The position numbers were made by a program, and so were the translations under genes. Source: Sebastes aleutianus (lineage: Eukaryota; Chordata; Actinopteri; Perciformes; Sebastidae). From it: a stretch of 64,000 nt of DNA. The stretch lies in assembly GCA_916700875.1 (NCBI GenBank), contig CAKAKS010000210.1:62001-126000 (forward strand), read 5' to 3'. Position 1 is the first letter of the stretch, and each line of letters begins with the position of its first letter. A model generated the notes under the pieces. That model worked only from the letters and a program-made list of their open reading frames with translations. It had not been told where the DNA came from and did not search any database. Shown here piece by piece: positions 40,242 through 48,695 of the stretch.

Positions 40242-40659
40242 GTAGTAGTAGTAGTAGTAGTATTTATTTATTTTGAATTATATTATATATGTATATATTT
40301 TATTATTATTATTTTGTTTTTATTTAATATTATATTTTTATTATTTCTATTATAACCATTTTTCTCCTCACTTTTTTGGATACTTTGTTTTTCAATTTAC
40401 ACTTACTATCTGTTTTTATATGTACATATTACTTTATTTTATTTTAATTTATTTATATTTCTTTATTATTATTATTATTATTATTTATGTATTATATATG
40501 TATATATTTTTATTTTGTATTATTCATTTATTTTTATTTTTTAATTTAATATATCTTTATTATTTGTATTATTACCATTTTTCTCCTCCCATTTTTGAAT
40601 ACTTTTTTTTACAATTTACACTTACTATCTGTTATAATATGTACATATTATTTTATTTA

Positions 40660-40692
<33 letters not shown>

Positions 40693-41041
40693 TATGTGTA
40701 TATATTTTTATTTTTTTTAATCTTTTTATTTAATATATTTGTATTATTTGTATTATTACCATTTTTTCTACTGTGTTTTTTTGACTACTTTGTTTTTCAA
40801 TTTACACCTACTATCTGTTATTATATATATGTACACATTACTTTATGGTTCAGGTATGTTTAGAGTAATCTTCTAGTGACGTTATGATGCCTCAAATGTG
40901 AGTTTCTTGATGAAAATAATATATTGATGAATACTCTGGCCGAGCCACGATGTGACTTTATGTTTTTATCTCGTACCTTTTAGTTTCCTCTTTATTCAAA
41001 GTCTCAGCAACCAACTCTCAGTCCCCTCCCAACCCCCCCGA

Positions 41042-41100
<59 letters not shown>

Positions 41101-42270
41101 TCCTTCTCTGTAGAGTGAAAGGAGCATGGGAAAAGCCTCTGAATAATTCATCAGTGGAAAATGTGGCAGCCGTTTTATCGGCCCTGTTGTTTCCATCTCT
41201 GCTCTGTTTTGTGTCTGTGTGTGCTAAAAAACCTCCATTCAGACACATGAATCCAGAGTGTGGCGGTGCGGCATGCTAAACCAGCGACACACCACTGAAT
41301 TCATGGCCGTCCATTATGCACTGAGAAGGACATCGAGTCAAATCAGCTCATTGTCGGCTGCTAAAAGACCCAACAGGAAGTGGATGCCGAGTTTGAATGG
41401 GATAGAATCAGCACAGTGATAGTATTTTTAAAACTGACTCCCTCCTCGTCTTTGTCAGGACACTTTCCAAAAACCTGGTGAAGACTGCCAAGAGGACCAT
41501 CGGCCGGCAGTACGTGACCAGGAAGAAGTATTCCCCTCCCACCTGGGAGAACCGGAGCAGCTTCCAGTCGGAGCTGGATGAGGATGAAATCTCAGGTAAG
41601 GACATTTCATTTAGCTCGCCTGTAGAGAACCATGTTAGTTGGTGAAATGTCTTCAATGTCTTTGTCCTGTGTGCCTCCACAGTTTCAGAGGAAGTGGAGC
41701 AGAGTTCCCTCACCCTCTCATCCACCATGCGCTCATCCGACAGACAGACCATGAGCAACGTCGTGGAGCGCGCCTGTTGCCGCGACTACCAGCGCCTGGG
41801 CCTGGGCACGCTCAGCAACAGCCTGACGCGCTCTAAAAACGAGCCGTTCAGGATTTCCACCGTCAACCGCATGTACACCGTCTGCAGGAGGTGAGAGCCC
41901 CCGCCGGAAGACGACACGCAGAGAGACGAGGGGTTATCTCTTCATCAGTGCTTAATCAGTGTGTGTGTGTGTGTGTGTGTGTCACAGCTACCCCGGCCTG
42001 CTGATCGTACCTCAGAGCATCCCGGACACGACTATCCAGAGAATCTGCCGCTGCTACCGGCAGAATCGCTTCCCCGTGGTTTGCTGGAGGAATTCACGAA
42101 CCAAGGCCGTCCTGCTGCGATCTGCAGGCCTCCACGCGAAGGGGGTGGTGGGCTTCTTCAAGTCCCCCAACGCCCCGGCTTCAGGTAAAAAGAGTTCATT
42201 CCTCTTTGCATTTTGTATATGGTCTTAGATATGATGTCCATCCCCATGCTCTATAATGTCTCATAAGTTG

Positions 42271-42301
<31 letters not shown>

Positions 42302-42515
42302 TGTACCTGAAACATTAAAGGTTCATTCATGTGTTTCCTTTTCCTGTGCAGTGCCCTCCCAGGCCGACTCCACCAGTCTGGAGCAGGAGAAGTACCTGCA
42401 GGCCATCATCAGCTCCATGCCTTCTTACAGCGAGAGCAGCGGCAGGAACACACTCAGCGGCTTCACCTCCACGCATATGAGCACCTCCGGTGGGTGGACC
42501 AACACACACTGACAT

Positions 42516-42576
<61 letters not shown>

Positions 42577-44934
42577 ACATGACACACACACACTGACATG
42601 ACACATAAACACACTGACATGACTGACATGACACACACACACACACACTGACATGTCACTAGTAATGTCCAGGTCTGGATAAGTATGGAAAAAAGAAAAC
42701 AGAGTGTGGAAAAAACATTTCTGTTTCCAGACTGTTTCCCCAATTTTGTTTTCTAAATAGGAAAATTCTGATTTTATAAAAAAACAAATTGATCTTACAA
42801 ACAGCTGGGTGTTTTTCACGGCGTTTGGAGCAGCCAAAATGTTTGCCTCTCTGTGTGAGAGGCCCGAACGAGCTTAATATCGTCGACAGCAAGGCTAGAC
42901 GTACGACTGAACGCACACTCCTACGCAGAGCTGCCTCTACGCCTGTACGTCACAGCCGGGGCCGGCGCGTTCATATAGGCGAACTAGGCAGTTACTATGG
43001 CGGCACTTTGGCAGAACGCTGCCTGTCAGACGGGGCCGTTTTTGCTTAAATCTCATTGGCTCAGTCATCTTTGATTCAGTGCAGCAGTAACGTGCTTATA
43101 CAAACTACGGAGATGTCGAATTTGGCTCCGGTCTTGAGCTCGCTTGAGCGGAGGAGTTGCAGCATTTATTTACCGACAAATAAACTGTACACACACCGTC
43201 TGCTACAGCTACGTTCACAGCTAGAACAACACCGACAAACCCCACACTCACCGCCGCCACATACACAACCGGTCTGTCGGAAACTCGCTAAAGTTTCACC
43301 GCGCTAACAGTATGACCGTATGTGTGTGGCTACGGGGAGCACGCAGCCTCCAGCAGCACTACAGCTGCTAACGTACCGTTAACGGTTAATAATCAGTTTA
43401 CGAGGGTCGGTTATCATATGGTGTAAAAAATCTACCCAGAAGACTGTTGGTAGATTTGTTGGAACGCTATGTCTTACTGTTCCTGTCTCTGGGACCGTGG
43501 CGTCAACAGACTCCTCAGACAAGTTGAGGCAGCCCAAGATCGGCGCTCTGATGAAGCAGGTGATGGGCACCAAGGAGGACGTTCCTGGAACCTTCAGCAG
43601 AGGAGGTGAGACGCCTCCGTGTGTCCTCCTGTAGTGTCTCTGTTAGTTTCAGTCTGTTAGCTTCAGTTCCTGGTTTCAAAACAAAATGTGTGAACTGTGT
43701 TTCAAGTGTTAAATTTGTTACTGAAACTGGGACTGGACGAGGAGGATGATGAATGCATGTTTAGGATCTGTGTGTGTGCGTGTGTGTATGTGAGTGAAAC
43801 CATCCTCCATTGTGTGGCGTTGTTGGTTAACTGGCCTCCTCTGTCGTTTGACCTCAGCTCTGGGTCAAAGGGCGAAAGTCATCTCCCTCTCTCAGCCCAA
43901 AGTGTCTGGCAAGGCCAGGAACACCCCTAGAGGTACAGTAGGCCACGCCCCCCCCTCCCCTCCTGTCTAACCAATCCCATCTGTTTAACCGTAGCGTCCG
44001 TGTGTCTGCCGCGGTTCCTCCCGTCTCTGAGGACTAACGGTGTGTTGTTAGTGCATGCTGCCGCTGCAGCTCTGCTGTCTGACGTCCTGTCTGTTGTTTC
44101 CTGTTTGATTCTTCTCTCTGTTGAATGTCAGCAGCAATCTGAGTCGACTCTGTTTCGGCCTAACGTAGCGGTCACAGAGCTAGATGTGACCGGGCTGGGT
44201 ACTTCTCTCAATCCTTTCTGCCTTGTTTACCAGCATGGCTGTCAGTCGCTGTGGACATCGCACACACACACACACACACACACATCAGTGTGTTTTAAAG
44301 GATCACTCCGATCTTTTAATGGCTCTTTCTAACATGGGAATGACCGCCACATGAACTTTGATGATCGTGTTCTCATGTCGGGGTTCCTTTGAAGACTCTA
44401 CTTTGTGTGTGTTTGTGGCAGGTAAATGGGGCAGTATCCGGGGCAGCGGGCGTCTAAGTGCCTACAACCCAGATGTGGGGACGCGCCTGGCGAAAGACTC
44501 TCCGCAGTCCAACGGGGGGCCGAGCGAGGCGCTGTTCCTCCGCCAGCAGAAGGCCTACCTCTACATCATCGGAGACAAGGCCCAGCTCAAGGTAACCACA
44601 GTTAACGCCTCGTTTCCACAAAGCACTTTGTACGTATGCCAGTACGTATGCCTGGTTGGGAGTTCCCAGTGTTAACTTAGACGGTGTTGTTGCGTCCAGG
44701 GAGGGAAGCAGGACTCGTTCCAGCAGTGGGAGGTGGTTCCCATCGAGGTGTGCGACGTGCGGCAGGTGAAGAACAGCTTCAAGAAGCTGATGAAGGCCTG
44801 CGTGCCGAGCACCTCCACCACGGACCCCAACATGAGCTTCCTGCGCTGCCTGGAGGACTCTGAGTGGATGGCTCTGGTTAGTGCTCCCTGCTGTAGCACA
44901 TTTACTGCGACCCCTGAGTGTTGTTCTTACTGAC

Positions 44935-44983
<49 letters not shown>

Positions 44984-46064
44984 CTCCACAGGGTGCTGCA
45001 GGTGTCCGTGCTGGTGGTGGAGCTCCTGGATACGGGCTCATCAGTCATGGTCAGCCTGGAGGACGGCTGGGACGTCACCACGCAGGTCTGACCGACACCC
45101 AGAAACGTTAACTCCTGATTCTCAGTGCGAGGCTCAGTGTGACACGGTGCTGCTGTATGTGTATGTGTGTGTGCAGGTGGTGTCCCTGGTGCAGCTGCTG
45201 TCCGATCCGTACTACCGAACCTTCGACGGCTTCCGGCTGCTGGTGGAGAAGGAGTGGCTGTCGTTCGGCCACCGATTCAGCCACCGCGGAGCGCAGACGC
45301 TGGGCAGCCAGAGCAGCGGCTTCACCCCCGTCTTCCTGCAGTTCCTCGACTGCGTCCACCAGGTGAGTCTGCAGCAGCGCTAAAACTGAGGTTTCTGCCT
45401 TTATTCACAGCAGAGATGCTGGAGAGGAGCTGAAGAGACGCATGTTGCTGACCTCTGGGTTAGAGTCCAGAAGCAGTGTATAATGATATATATATGTGTT
45501 TTCCTCTTACTATATATAATTCTAATGCTCTGTGTGTTTACCTGTACGTCTGACTTTATTTCCTGTTTTGCCGATCCGTGACGTGGGTTCTGCCCTCTTA
45601 TCACACGCAGGAAGTGTGGTTTCATTTAGCTTCAGTGGCCCCCCGAGTCGTGACCCCGCTGTCTGTGACACTTGTAAATATTCTGCTGTCGTCCCCCCCC
45701 CCCCCGACACACCAGGAGGACCGTGTTGTGGTTGTTTCCGTTCTCTGTTCAGCCTCTGTGCTGTATGAAAATAGCGCAGAATTAGCGGATAGTCTGATTT
45801 TTAAGCGCTTAAACTGTAACCCTGACCTGTGTTTCCTCCCCACCCTCAGATCCACCTCCAGTTCCCCATGGAGTTTGAGTTCAGTCAGTACTACCTGAAG
45901 TTCTTGGCCTACCACTACGTGTCCAACCGCTTCCGAACCTTCCTGCTCGACTCCGACTACGAACGCATCGAGCTGGGTAAGAACATTTCTCTGACATTCT
46001 GTCATTTATTTTGAGTAACTGTATCGCTGCTCCGTCTTCAGTCGTAGATAGAGAGTCTGATAGA

Positions 46065-46098
<34 letters not shown>

Positions 46099-48695
46099 TT
46101 GCAGGAGTGCTGTACGAGGAGAAAGGAGAGAGGAAAAGCCCTCAGGTGTGTAAGTCTGTGTGGGACTACATCGACAGACTGAACAAGAAAACACCCGTCT
46201 TCTACAACTACATGTTCTCTCCTGAAGACGAGGAGGTGAGACCGCTGCACCCGACAAGAAGCTCCTAAATATTTAATACAACTCAGTTATTCAAAGAAGC
46301 ATTGAAATAAAGTTAGCTAAAGTGAGTATTGTGTGTGTGTGTGTGTGTGTTCCAGGTTCTGCGGCCGTACACCTTCAACTCCAACCTGAAGGTGTGGGAC
46401 TTCTACATGGAGGAGACCCTGTCGGAGGGTCCGTCCTACGACTGGGAGCTGAGAGGCCGGCAGGAGCGCGTGGCGGAGGAGACGCTGGACAAACCCGACA
46501 GCGGCCCCAAGTCTCAGCGGCGCATCGTGTGGCCGTGCTACGACAGCCTGAGCAAGGCGGTACCCGACGCCATCACCAAGCTGCTGCAGGACCTGCAGAG
46601 TCTGGAGGCGGAGCTGGGCCAGACGTCGGAGAAGTGGAAGGACACTTGGGACAAAATCAAGACCGTGCAGAGAACCGAGGCCAAACTGGAAAGCAAGGTG
46701 AGACCAACGGTTTCATTTTTTGGATCTCTTTGTATTTTTTATAGCTGATAAACTGCACAGTTAATAATTAATTGGTACTGATGGATTCATTAGGTTTTTT
46801 AGTTTCCAGTATTATTCACTCTAGTTAATATAAGCTAAAAACACATTAATCAAATCATGTCACATTTGTTGAAGATGAATGGTGGGAGATGTTTTCCACT
46901 GACATCTTGTGGTGAAAAAGCAGAATGCAGTTGAGAACTTAAAGGACCACACGGTGGTGTTTGCATGTTTTAACATCACGGACCATTTTAAATTATACTA
47001 AAGGTTTTAGATTTCTACTTCCTACTTCCCAGCAAGCCGTTGATTTGTTTTCAATATGTAAATCAACTTGAGATGATCACATGTAGACCTTGGGTCTGCT
47101 GTAGTAGACTTATCACCTGACCCGTTCCCCGCCTCTCCTTCCTCCACAGCAGTCGTTCTCCAGCTCCTTGCTGATGTCGTCCAACCTGAGCCACCAGCGG
47201 CGCTCTCAGGGCGTCTACCTGCAGGAGACCGGCGTGGGATCCTCCATCAACCTGGCTATGGACTGCGAGGCCAGCGCCACCTCCACCCCCGTCGCCGGTC
47301 GGCCCAGCACCAGCACGCTCTACAGCCAGTTCCAGAGCACGGAGAGCGAGAACAGGTCTGTACACACACATACATAGTTTGTATAATCTGCTGCTCTGCT
47401 GAGCTGACAGTAGACTTGTCCATGTTTGTGATTGGTCATAAACTGCAAACACCTCCCGTTTTATGTGAACTCGCTCGTAGCCAGACTGGGAAACCCTGGC
47501 GGTGATTTACTTTACTTGAGTTGATGACCAGCGTCGTAGGACGGTTTAGCGTGATCTCGGTGTTTAGGGTTAGTTAAGCCAGATAACGAGAAGACAGGTA
47601 TGGATAAGGAGGGTATGTTGAACTGGCTTCGCTTTGTCAAACATCTGTTCATGTTTGTTTTGACCTTCTCCCATCAGGAGTTTTGAAGGCATCCTGTATA
47701 AGAAAGGGGCGTTGTTGAAACCATGGAGACCACGGTGGTTTGTGCTGGACAAGACCAAACATCAGGTGAGACGGAGGGCCGACTGGATTCAATGTTAAAG
47801 CCCATACATTCTTTGAAAATTCAAAAGGATTCACCTTCTTAGTGTTTTTAACAATCCATCCCCGTCTCCAGCTGAGATACTACGAGACCCGGCAGGACAA
47901 GGAGTGCAAAGGGATGATCGAGCTGGGAGAGGTGGAGTCCATCATTCCAGGAACGCCTACCATGGGAGCGCCGAAGAACATCGAGGAGAAAGCCTTTTTT
48001 GATGTGAGTTCACCTTCACTTCACTTTGTCTAATCAGCATGAGAGGAACGGAGAGACCTCCCTTTATTCACACATTATTCCATGATGGTTACCCATCACG
48101 TTACACGTTGGAGTCACAACAGCAGATAAATAGAAGTGAAACCTAAATTGTTGTGGTACATGTAGCAGCTAAGCGTCGTCCTTTTTTAATCAACCGAATG
48201 TATAGGTGTCAATAACGGATTTTATCTAAACGCAACTGCCAGCGATGGTGGCTTTGAAGACATCTTGTCTCCGGTTTGTTGACAGTTGTGTCTAGAAGGT
48301 AACACGCAAATTGTGAAATCTGACCCTACTATTAAGGGGCCGGCACGCGCCGGCCCCTTAATAGTAGGTCGGGCGCACCACCGTAAAGTGGTATCGGTGG
48401 CGTTGTATCGGAGCCGTTTTGCGAGTACGAGTACATGAGCACAGTATCAGACCCGATACCCGACTGGTATCGGTATCGATGCATCCCTATATACGATACA
48501 GAAAGGCAAAAGTTTGCTTCTTTACCTTATTTTATGTGATGATTGTATTGATGTGTTCAGATATCTGGAGTTAATTTCTCTCCCGTCTTCTTTCAGCTCA
48601 AGACGACCAAACGAGTGTACAACTTCTGTGCCCAGGACAGCCAGAACGCTCAGCTGTGGATGGACAGCGTCCAGAACTGCCTGTCAGACGCCTAG
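14036..48695 (+). CDS. sbf1: SET-binding factor 1 (myotubularin-related 5), exons 2-41, 5' end outside window
   Basis: Large cytoplasmic adaptor and pseudophosphatase. Family knowledge: SBF1/MTMR5 pairs with active myotubularins such as MTMR2 to control PI3P and PI(3,5)P2, its DENN module is a Rab exchange factor, and human mutations cause neuropathy CMT4B3. Seen here: 40 coding exons, all bounded by AG and GT, with matching phases throughout; they sum to 5,669 nt, that is 1,888 codons plus TAG at 48693-48695. Residue numbers in this annotation count from the first full codon of exon 2 (GAG at 14038). Paralogue choice: segments such as PTMGAPK, RLPPIQKPKLLRP and MVPSGPPL resemble SBF1 more than SBF2. 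The exon count fits the 41-exon human gene. Exon 1, encoding the conserved start of about 18 residues, is not visible; exon 2 begins with two bases of a split codon, so intron 1 is at least 14 kb. Exon coordinates are in the block entries. Confidence 0.96.
14145..14225 (+). mobile_element. tRNA-derived SINE head (degraded)
   Basis: A-box-like TAGCTCAGTTGG (14153-14164) and B-box-like GGTTCAATTCC (14199-14209) have tRNA spacing. The acceptor and T stems do not pair properly, and the sequence sits 25 nt into intron 2, so this is a SINE remnant and not a tRNA gene. Confidence 0.6.
15758..16380 (+). mobile_element. AT-rich palindromic element E (copy 1)
   Basis: Begins TATGGAGGACGGAATCCGCC followed by runs of AAATAAAT, then a stretch rich in TTTATTTATT, then its inverted counterpart. 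The start and the order of short motifs match the complete copy at 50104-50834. The right terminus is not present. Confidence 0.6.
16553..26578 (+). CDS. sbf1: sbf1 exons 5-9: core DENN domain
   Basis: Exons 16553-16663, 23716-23821, 25242-25374, 25537-25645 and 26465-26578, residues 118-308. Core DENN motifs are clear: NLLTCVIPIAGGSQ, LGAGDRQVIQTP, LFCAALTEHKILFLS, PILPGKLLEVLSTPTPFIIG and DLDGGTVTIPECVHI. This is the part of DENN proteins that docks and activates Rab GTPases. Introns 5 and 6 (7.05 and 1.4 kb) contain most of the repeats in this stretch. A possible extra in-frame exon lies in intron 5 at 18822-18899. Confidence 0.95.
17698..17880 (+). mobile_element. Element B fragment in intron 5
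   Basis: Same order and orientation as 62565-62835: GTCAGTGTGCTGACTTGACT, GTGATTATCATAAAGTGGGC, CAAGCTAGTATGACATGG and GGTTTTCTAGTTTCATATGA. The middle part with the DR1-like motif is deleted. Confidence 0.7.
17959..18290 (+). mobile_element. Short inverted-repeat element (ACCGATCAGTCATAACATT type)
   Basis: Termini ATATACACCGATCAGTCATA and TATGGCTGATCGGTGTATAT are inverted repeats about 330 bp apart with TA-rich flanks. This family is very common in fish genomes. Inside is a degraded segment with no usable ORF. Confidence 0.75.
18822..18899 (+). other. sbf1: Candidate alternative (cassette) exon of sbf1
   Basis: Flanked by a good acceptor (TTCCTCTGTGTTACAG) and donor (CAG then GTAACG, identical to the exon 5 donor). 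It is 78 nt long and open in phase 0, as the flanking exon junction (5/6) is also phase 0. It would add 26 residues within the DENN core, starting TDESPVCSLDKVPQ. No known counterpart that I can recall, so this is a candidate only. Confidence 0.3.
19346..19374 (+). repeat. (CA)n microsatellite
   Basis: About 14 perfect units in intron 5. Confidence 0.95.
21008..21032 (+). repeat. (GT)n microsatellite
   Basis: About 12 perfect units in intron 5, followed by GCGTGCGTGG. Confidence 0.95.
21356..22084 (+). mobile_element. MITE family A, copy 2 (both termini present)
   Basis: Bounded by inverted termini GCTGTGTTCAGACC and GGTCTGAACACAGC, 729 bp apart. The inside has no coding capacity and matches the copies at 1762 and 36631. 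Superfamily not determined because target duplications are unclear. Sits in sbf1 intron 5. Confidence 0.8.
24228..25075 (-). mobile_element. Element D copy 2 in intron 6
   Basis: Reverse orientation to 9567-10890. Ends are GAAATTAGCACCTGCC on the left and CCACAGTGGCAGG followed by AAAGTTAATTTCAGA on the right. Shares ATCAGATCTAAAATGTTATT and ATAACCACTATAGATGACAA with copy 1. Confidence 0.65.
26786..27100 (+). repeat. TTTTATTTA-type tandem repeat, AT-rich
   Basis: Near-perfect 9-mer repeats of TTTTATTTA from 26786 to about 26886, then a diverged duplicate with the shared spacer CATTTGTTTTGTTGGTTGAG (near 26900 and 27053). Confidence 0.85.
27253..27600 (+). mobile_element. Probable DNA-transposon remnant in intron 9
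   Basis: Contains GCACATTTTATCATGTTGCA, CAGTACTTTTTAGAAGCCCC and TTTGGCAGCCAGTTACAGC, a sequence type found near the ends of fish DNA transposons. Assignment is from memory of the pattern; no transposase domain is readable. Confidence 0.4.
28268..28650 (+). pseudogene. Tc1-like transposase fragment (degraded)
   Basis: One frame reads FQQDNNPKREAKATRQ (about 28587-28635), close to the Tc1-family motif around the second catalytic aspartate (QQDNDPKH). The preceding ACACCAGCATGGCTATAAAC region also fits, but frames are broken and the Asp-to-Glu DDE core is incomplete. Non-functional relic in intron 9. Confidence 0.65.
30865..31000 (-). mobile_element. Element B fragment in intron 9
   Basis: Contains GGGTACCCACGAGTCTCCCC, GATAATCACATGCAGTTTGG and CAAGTCATAGTCAAG, and a perfect DR1 motif (30875-30887). 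About 170 nt upstream of exon 10. Confidence 0.7.
31176..33055 (+). CDS. sbf1: sbf1 exons 10-14: downstream DENN (dDENN) segment and linker
   Basis: Exons 31176-31253, 31645-31758, 32229-32357, 32465-32563 and 32848-33055, residues 309-517. Conserved stretches are VLDPELEMADRAFPP, GYRWCLHIIRIHPEPVI, AAFLGQRSLTEEDFLMKV and ENPYPAVAMHKVQRP. The last exon continues into a variable linker ending MVPSGPPL. Introns 10-14 are short (about 100-470 nt) with no recognised elements; exon 11 follows a UG-rich acceptor. Confidence 0.95.
33371..36332 (+). CDS. sbf1: sbf1 exons 15-21: SBF2 (myotubularin-associated) region
   Basis: Exons 33371-33483, 33661-33810, 35014-35082, 35284-35445, 35603-35868, 35995-36167 and 36259-36332, residues 518-853. 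This all-helical region between DENN and GRAM is specific to SBF1 and SBF2; its role is not well defined. Conserved parts are [73 protein letters not shown] and RLPPIQK. Exon 19 ends at one of two duplicated in-frame donors (after 35868 or 35883); the first is chosen because it matches the usual family length. Intron 16 (33811-35013) carries a 21-bp minisatellite. Confidence 0.95.
34113..34745 (+). repeat. 21-bp minisatellite in sbf1 intron 16
   Basis: About 25-30 copies of a 21-bp unit, ACAAAGCAACTACAAAGAGAC with variants (CAGATAGAC, ACAGAC). The + strand is nearly free of T, so long ORFs appear on both strands by chance. Variant units alternate in a pattern that suggests multi-unit duplications. 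Confidence 0.9.
36631..37441 (-). mobile_element. MITE family A, copy 3 (interior inverted)
   Basis: Termini TGCTGTGTTCAGACC and GGTCTGAACACGGCA. The interior is largely the reverse complement of copies 1 and 2, for example GCTTGTTGTCTTGCG and CTTCCACAACATGTACAAAG. It also contains two diverged copies of one segment (about 36825-36950 and 37060-37180), so it is itself rearranged. Lies in intron 21. Confidence 0.75.
38455..38740 (+). repeat. Dispersed fish repeat (AAAGGGATAGTTTGGAT type)
   Basis: Begins AAAGGGATAGTTTGGATTGT. Its left part recurs in reverse complement at about 58300-58484 (AAACTATCCCTTTAA end, TACTGCTGTGG, TTAGACACC-like segments). Followed by a near-duplicate pair of short segments (GCCACCAGACTCCATT at about 38705 and 39125) flanking an AT-rich inverted repeat. 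Confidence 0.6.
38790..39085 (+). repeat. AT-rich inverted repeat
   Basis: Left arm of TTTATTTATT and GTGCACTTATTTTT motifs, right arm AAAAATAAGTGCAAAAAT and AATAAATAAATAAA, about 300 bp in total with a short central spacer. Could fold as a long hairpin. Confidence 0.7.
39333..41595 (+). CDS. sbf1: sbf1 exons 22-25: GRAM domain and basic linker
   Basis: Exons 39333-39525, 39614-39741, 39869-40044 and 41459-41595, residues 854-1064. The GRAM (PH-like) domain is marked by LLPGEELVMDGMRV, LLPAEGAIFLTTYRLIFKG, GEQVVTRSFPIASLTKEKRI and GLQLRSCTFQLMKIAFDEEV. A lysine-rich linker (TLSKNLVKTAKRTIGRQYV) leads into the phosphatase-like domain. Intron 24 is AT-rich with a long CA repeat. Exon 24 has a CT repeat as its polypyrimidine tract. 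Confidence 0.95.
39835..39864 (+). repeat. (CT)n serving as exon 24 polypyrimidine tract
   Basis: About 15 CT units ending 4 nt before the acceptor AG at 39867-39868. Confidence 0.95.
40170..40850 (+). repeat. AT-rich region with (TTA)n, intron 24
   Basis: Three diverged copies of a segment containing ACCATTTTTCTCCTC and TTTTTCAATTTACACTTACT, each followed by TTATTATTA runs. The long ORF here is low-complexity and not a gene. Confidence 0.8.
41043..41097 (+). repeat. (CA)n microsatellite
   Basis: About 27 perfect CA units in intron 24. Confidence 0.95.
41683..44876 (+). CDS. sbf1: sbf1 exons 26-32: N-terminal half of the myotubularin-like phosphatase domain
   Basis: Exons 41683-41890, 41988-42184, 42352-42489, 43510-43605, 43858-43932, 44422-44591 and 44700-44876, residues 1065-1418. 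Myotubularin-fold landmarks are ERACCRDYQRLGLGTL, SYPGLLIVPQSI, RCYRQNRFPVVCWRN, EQEKYLQAIISSMP and QVKNSFKKLMKACVPS. Exons 29-30 encode a basic, poorly conserved insert ending KARNTPRG that joins to KWGSIRGSGR. Exon 27 follows a UG repeat directly. Introns 29 to 31 hold little beyond a short CA repeat at 44264-44284. Confidence 0.95.
41960..41981 (+). repeat. (GT)n at the exon 27 acceptor
   Basis: About 11 GT units followed immediately by CACAG and exon 27. Confidence 0.95.
42276..42301 (+). repeat. (GA)n microsatellite, intron 27
   Basis: About 13 perfect GA units, 50 nt before exon 28. Confidence 0.95.
42509..42655 (+). repeat. (CA)n with CTGACATGACA units, intron 28
   Basis: Long CA run mixed with repeated CACACTGACATGACA blocks; starts about 20 nt after the exon 28 donor. 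Confidence 0.95.
42800..43392 (-). mobile_element. Element C copy in sbf1 intron 28
   Basis: Reverse-complement match to 7085-7405 over about 43090-43320, and a GC-rich 5' part (CGTACGTCACAGCC..., CATTGGCTCAG) that the intron 1 copy lacks. Ends at AACGGTTAATAA, which also ends the other copy. No coding capacity. Confidence 0.55.
44938..44981 (+). repeat. (TG)n at the exon 33 acceptor
   Basis: About 22 TG units directly followed by CAG and exon 33, with no separate pyrimidine tract. Confidence 0.95.
44984..46697 (+). CDS. sbf1: sbf1 exons 33-37: inactive catalytic loop, C-terminal phosphatase half, coiled coil
   Basis: Exons 44984-45085, 45177-45362, 45850-45976, 46105-46235 and 46356-46697, residues 1419-1714. 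Active myotubularins have the CX5R loop CSDGWDR; here the same place reads LEDGWDV, so Cys is Leu (45056-45058) and Arg is Val (45074-45076). The protein should therefore be a pseudophosphatase, as known for SBF1. Downstream motifs include GFRLLVEKEWLSFGHRFS and FLLDSDYERIELG. The end of exon 37 looks like a coiled coil (LLQDLQSLEAELGQTSEKW). Exons 33, 36 and 37 each start just after a UG repeat. Confidence 0.96.
46071..46100 (+). repeat. (GT)n at the exon 36 acceptor
   Basis: About 14 GT units, slightly interrupted, followed by GCAG and exon 36. Confidence 0.95.
46329..46350 (+). repeat. (GT)n at the exon 37 acceptor
   Basis: About 11 GT units followed by TCCAG and exon 37. Confidence 0.95.
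47150..48695 (+). CDS. sbf1: sbf1 exons 38-41: Ser/Thr-rich linker and C-terminal PH domain
   Basis: Exons 47150-47355, 47678-47765, 47872-48003 and 48597-48695, residues 1715-1888. Exon 38 is a Ser/Thr-rich linker ending STLYSQFQSTESENR. Exons 39-41 encode the PH domain, with FEGILYKKGALLKPWRPRWF, LDKTKHQLRYYE, GTPTMGAPKN, AFFDLKTTKRVYNFCAQD and the terminal NCLSDA. The reading frame ends at TAG 48693-48695, at the same residue as human SBF1. Exon 38 has a NAGNAG acceptor (CAGCAG), so one Gln may be optional. Confidence 0.96.
48325..48489 (+). mobile_element. Fragment of the 28S-carrying MITE, with hairpin, in intron 40
   Basis: Right half matches 8624-8733 (CACCGTAAAGTGG, GTACGAGTACATGAGCACAG, GGTATCGATGCATCCCTA). 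The left end is a perfect fold-back of about 20 bp per arm (48325-48344 and 48349-48368) around an ACGC loop. It keeps the 28S-like GGGCGCACCACC. Confidence 0.75.

Noticed and set aside
40273..40863. 196-codon ORF
   Set aside because: Made of Tyr, Phe, Ile and Leu from TTA/ATT-rich low-complexity DNA in intron 24; no domain.
44454..45041. 195-codon ORF on the - strand
   Set aside because: Antisense to sbf1 exons 31-33 and reads through a CA repeat.
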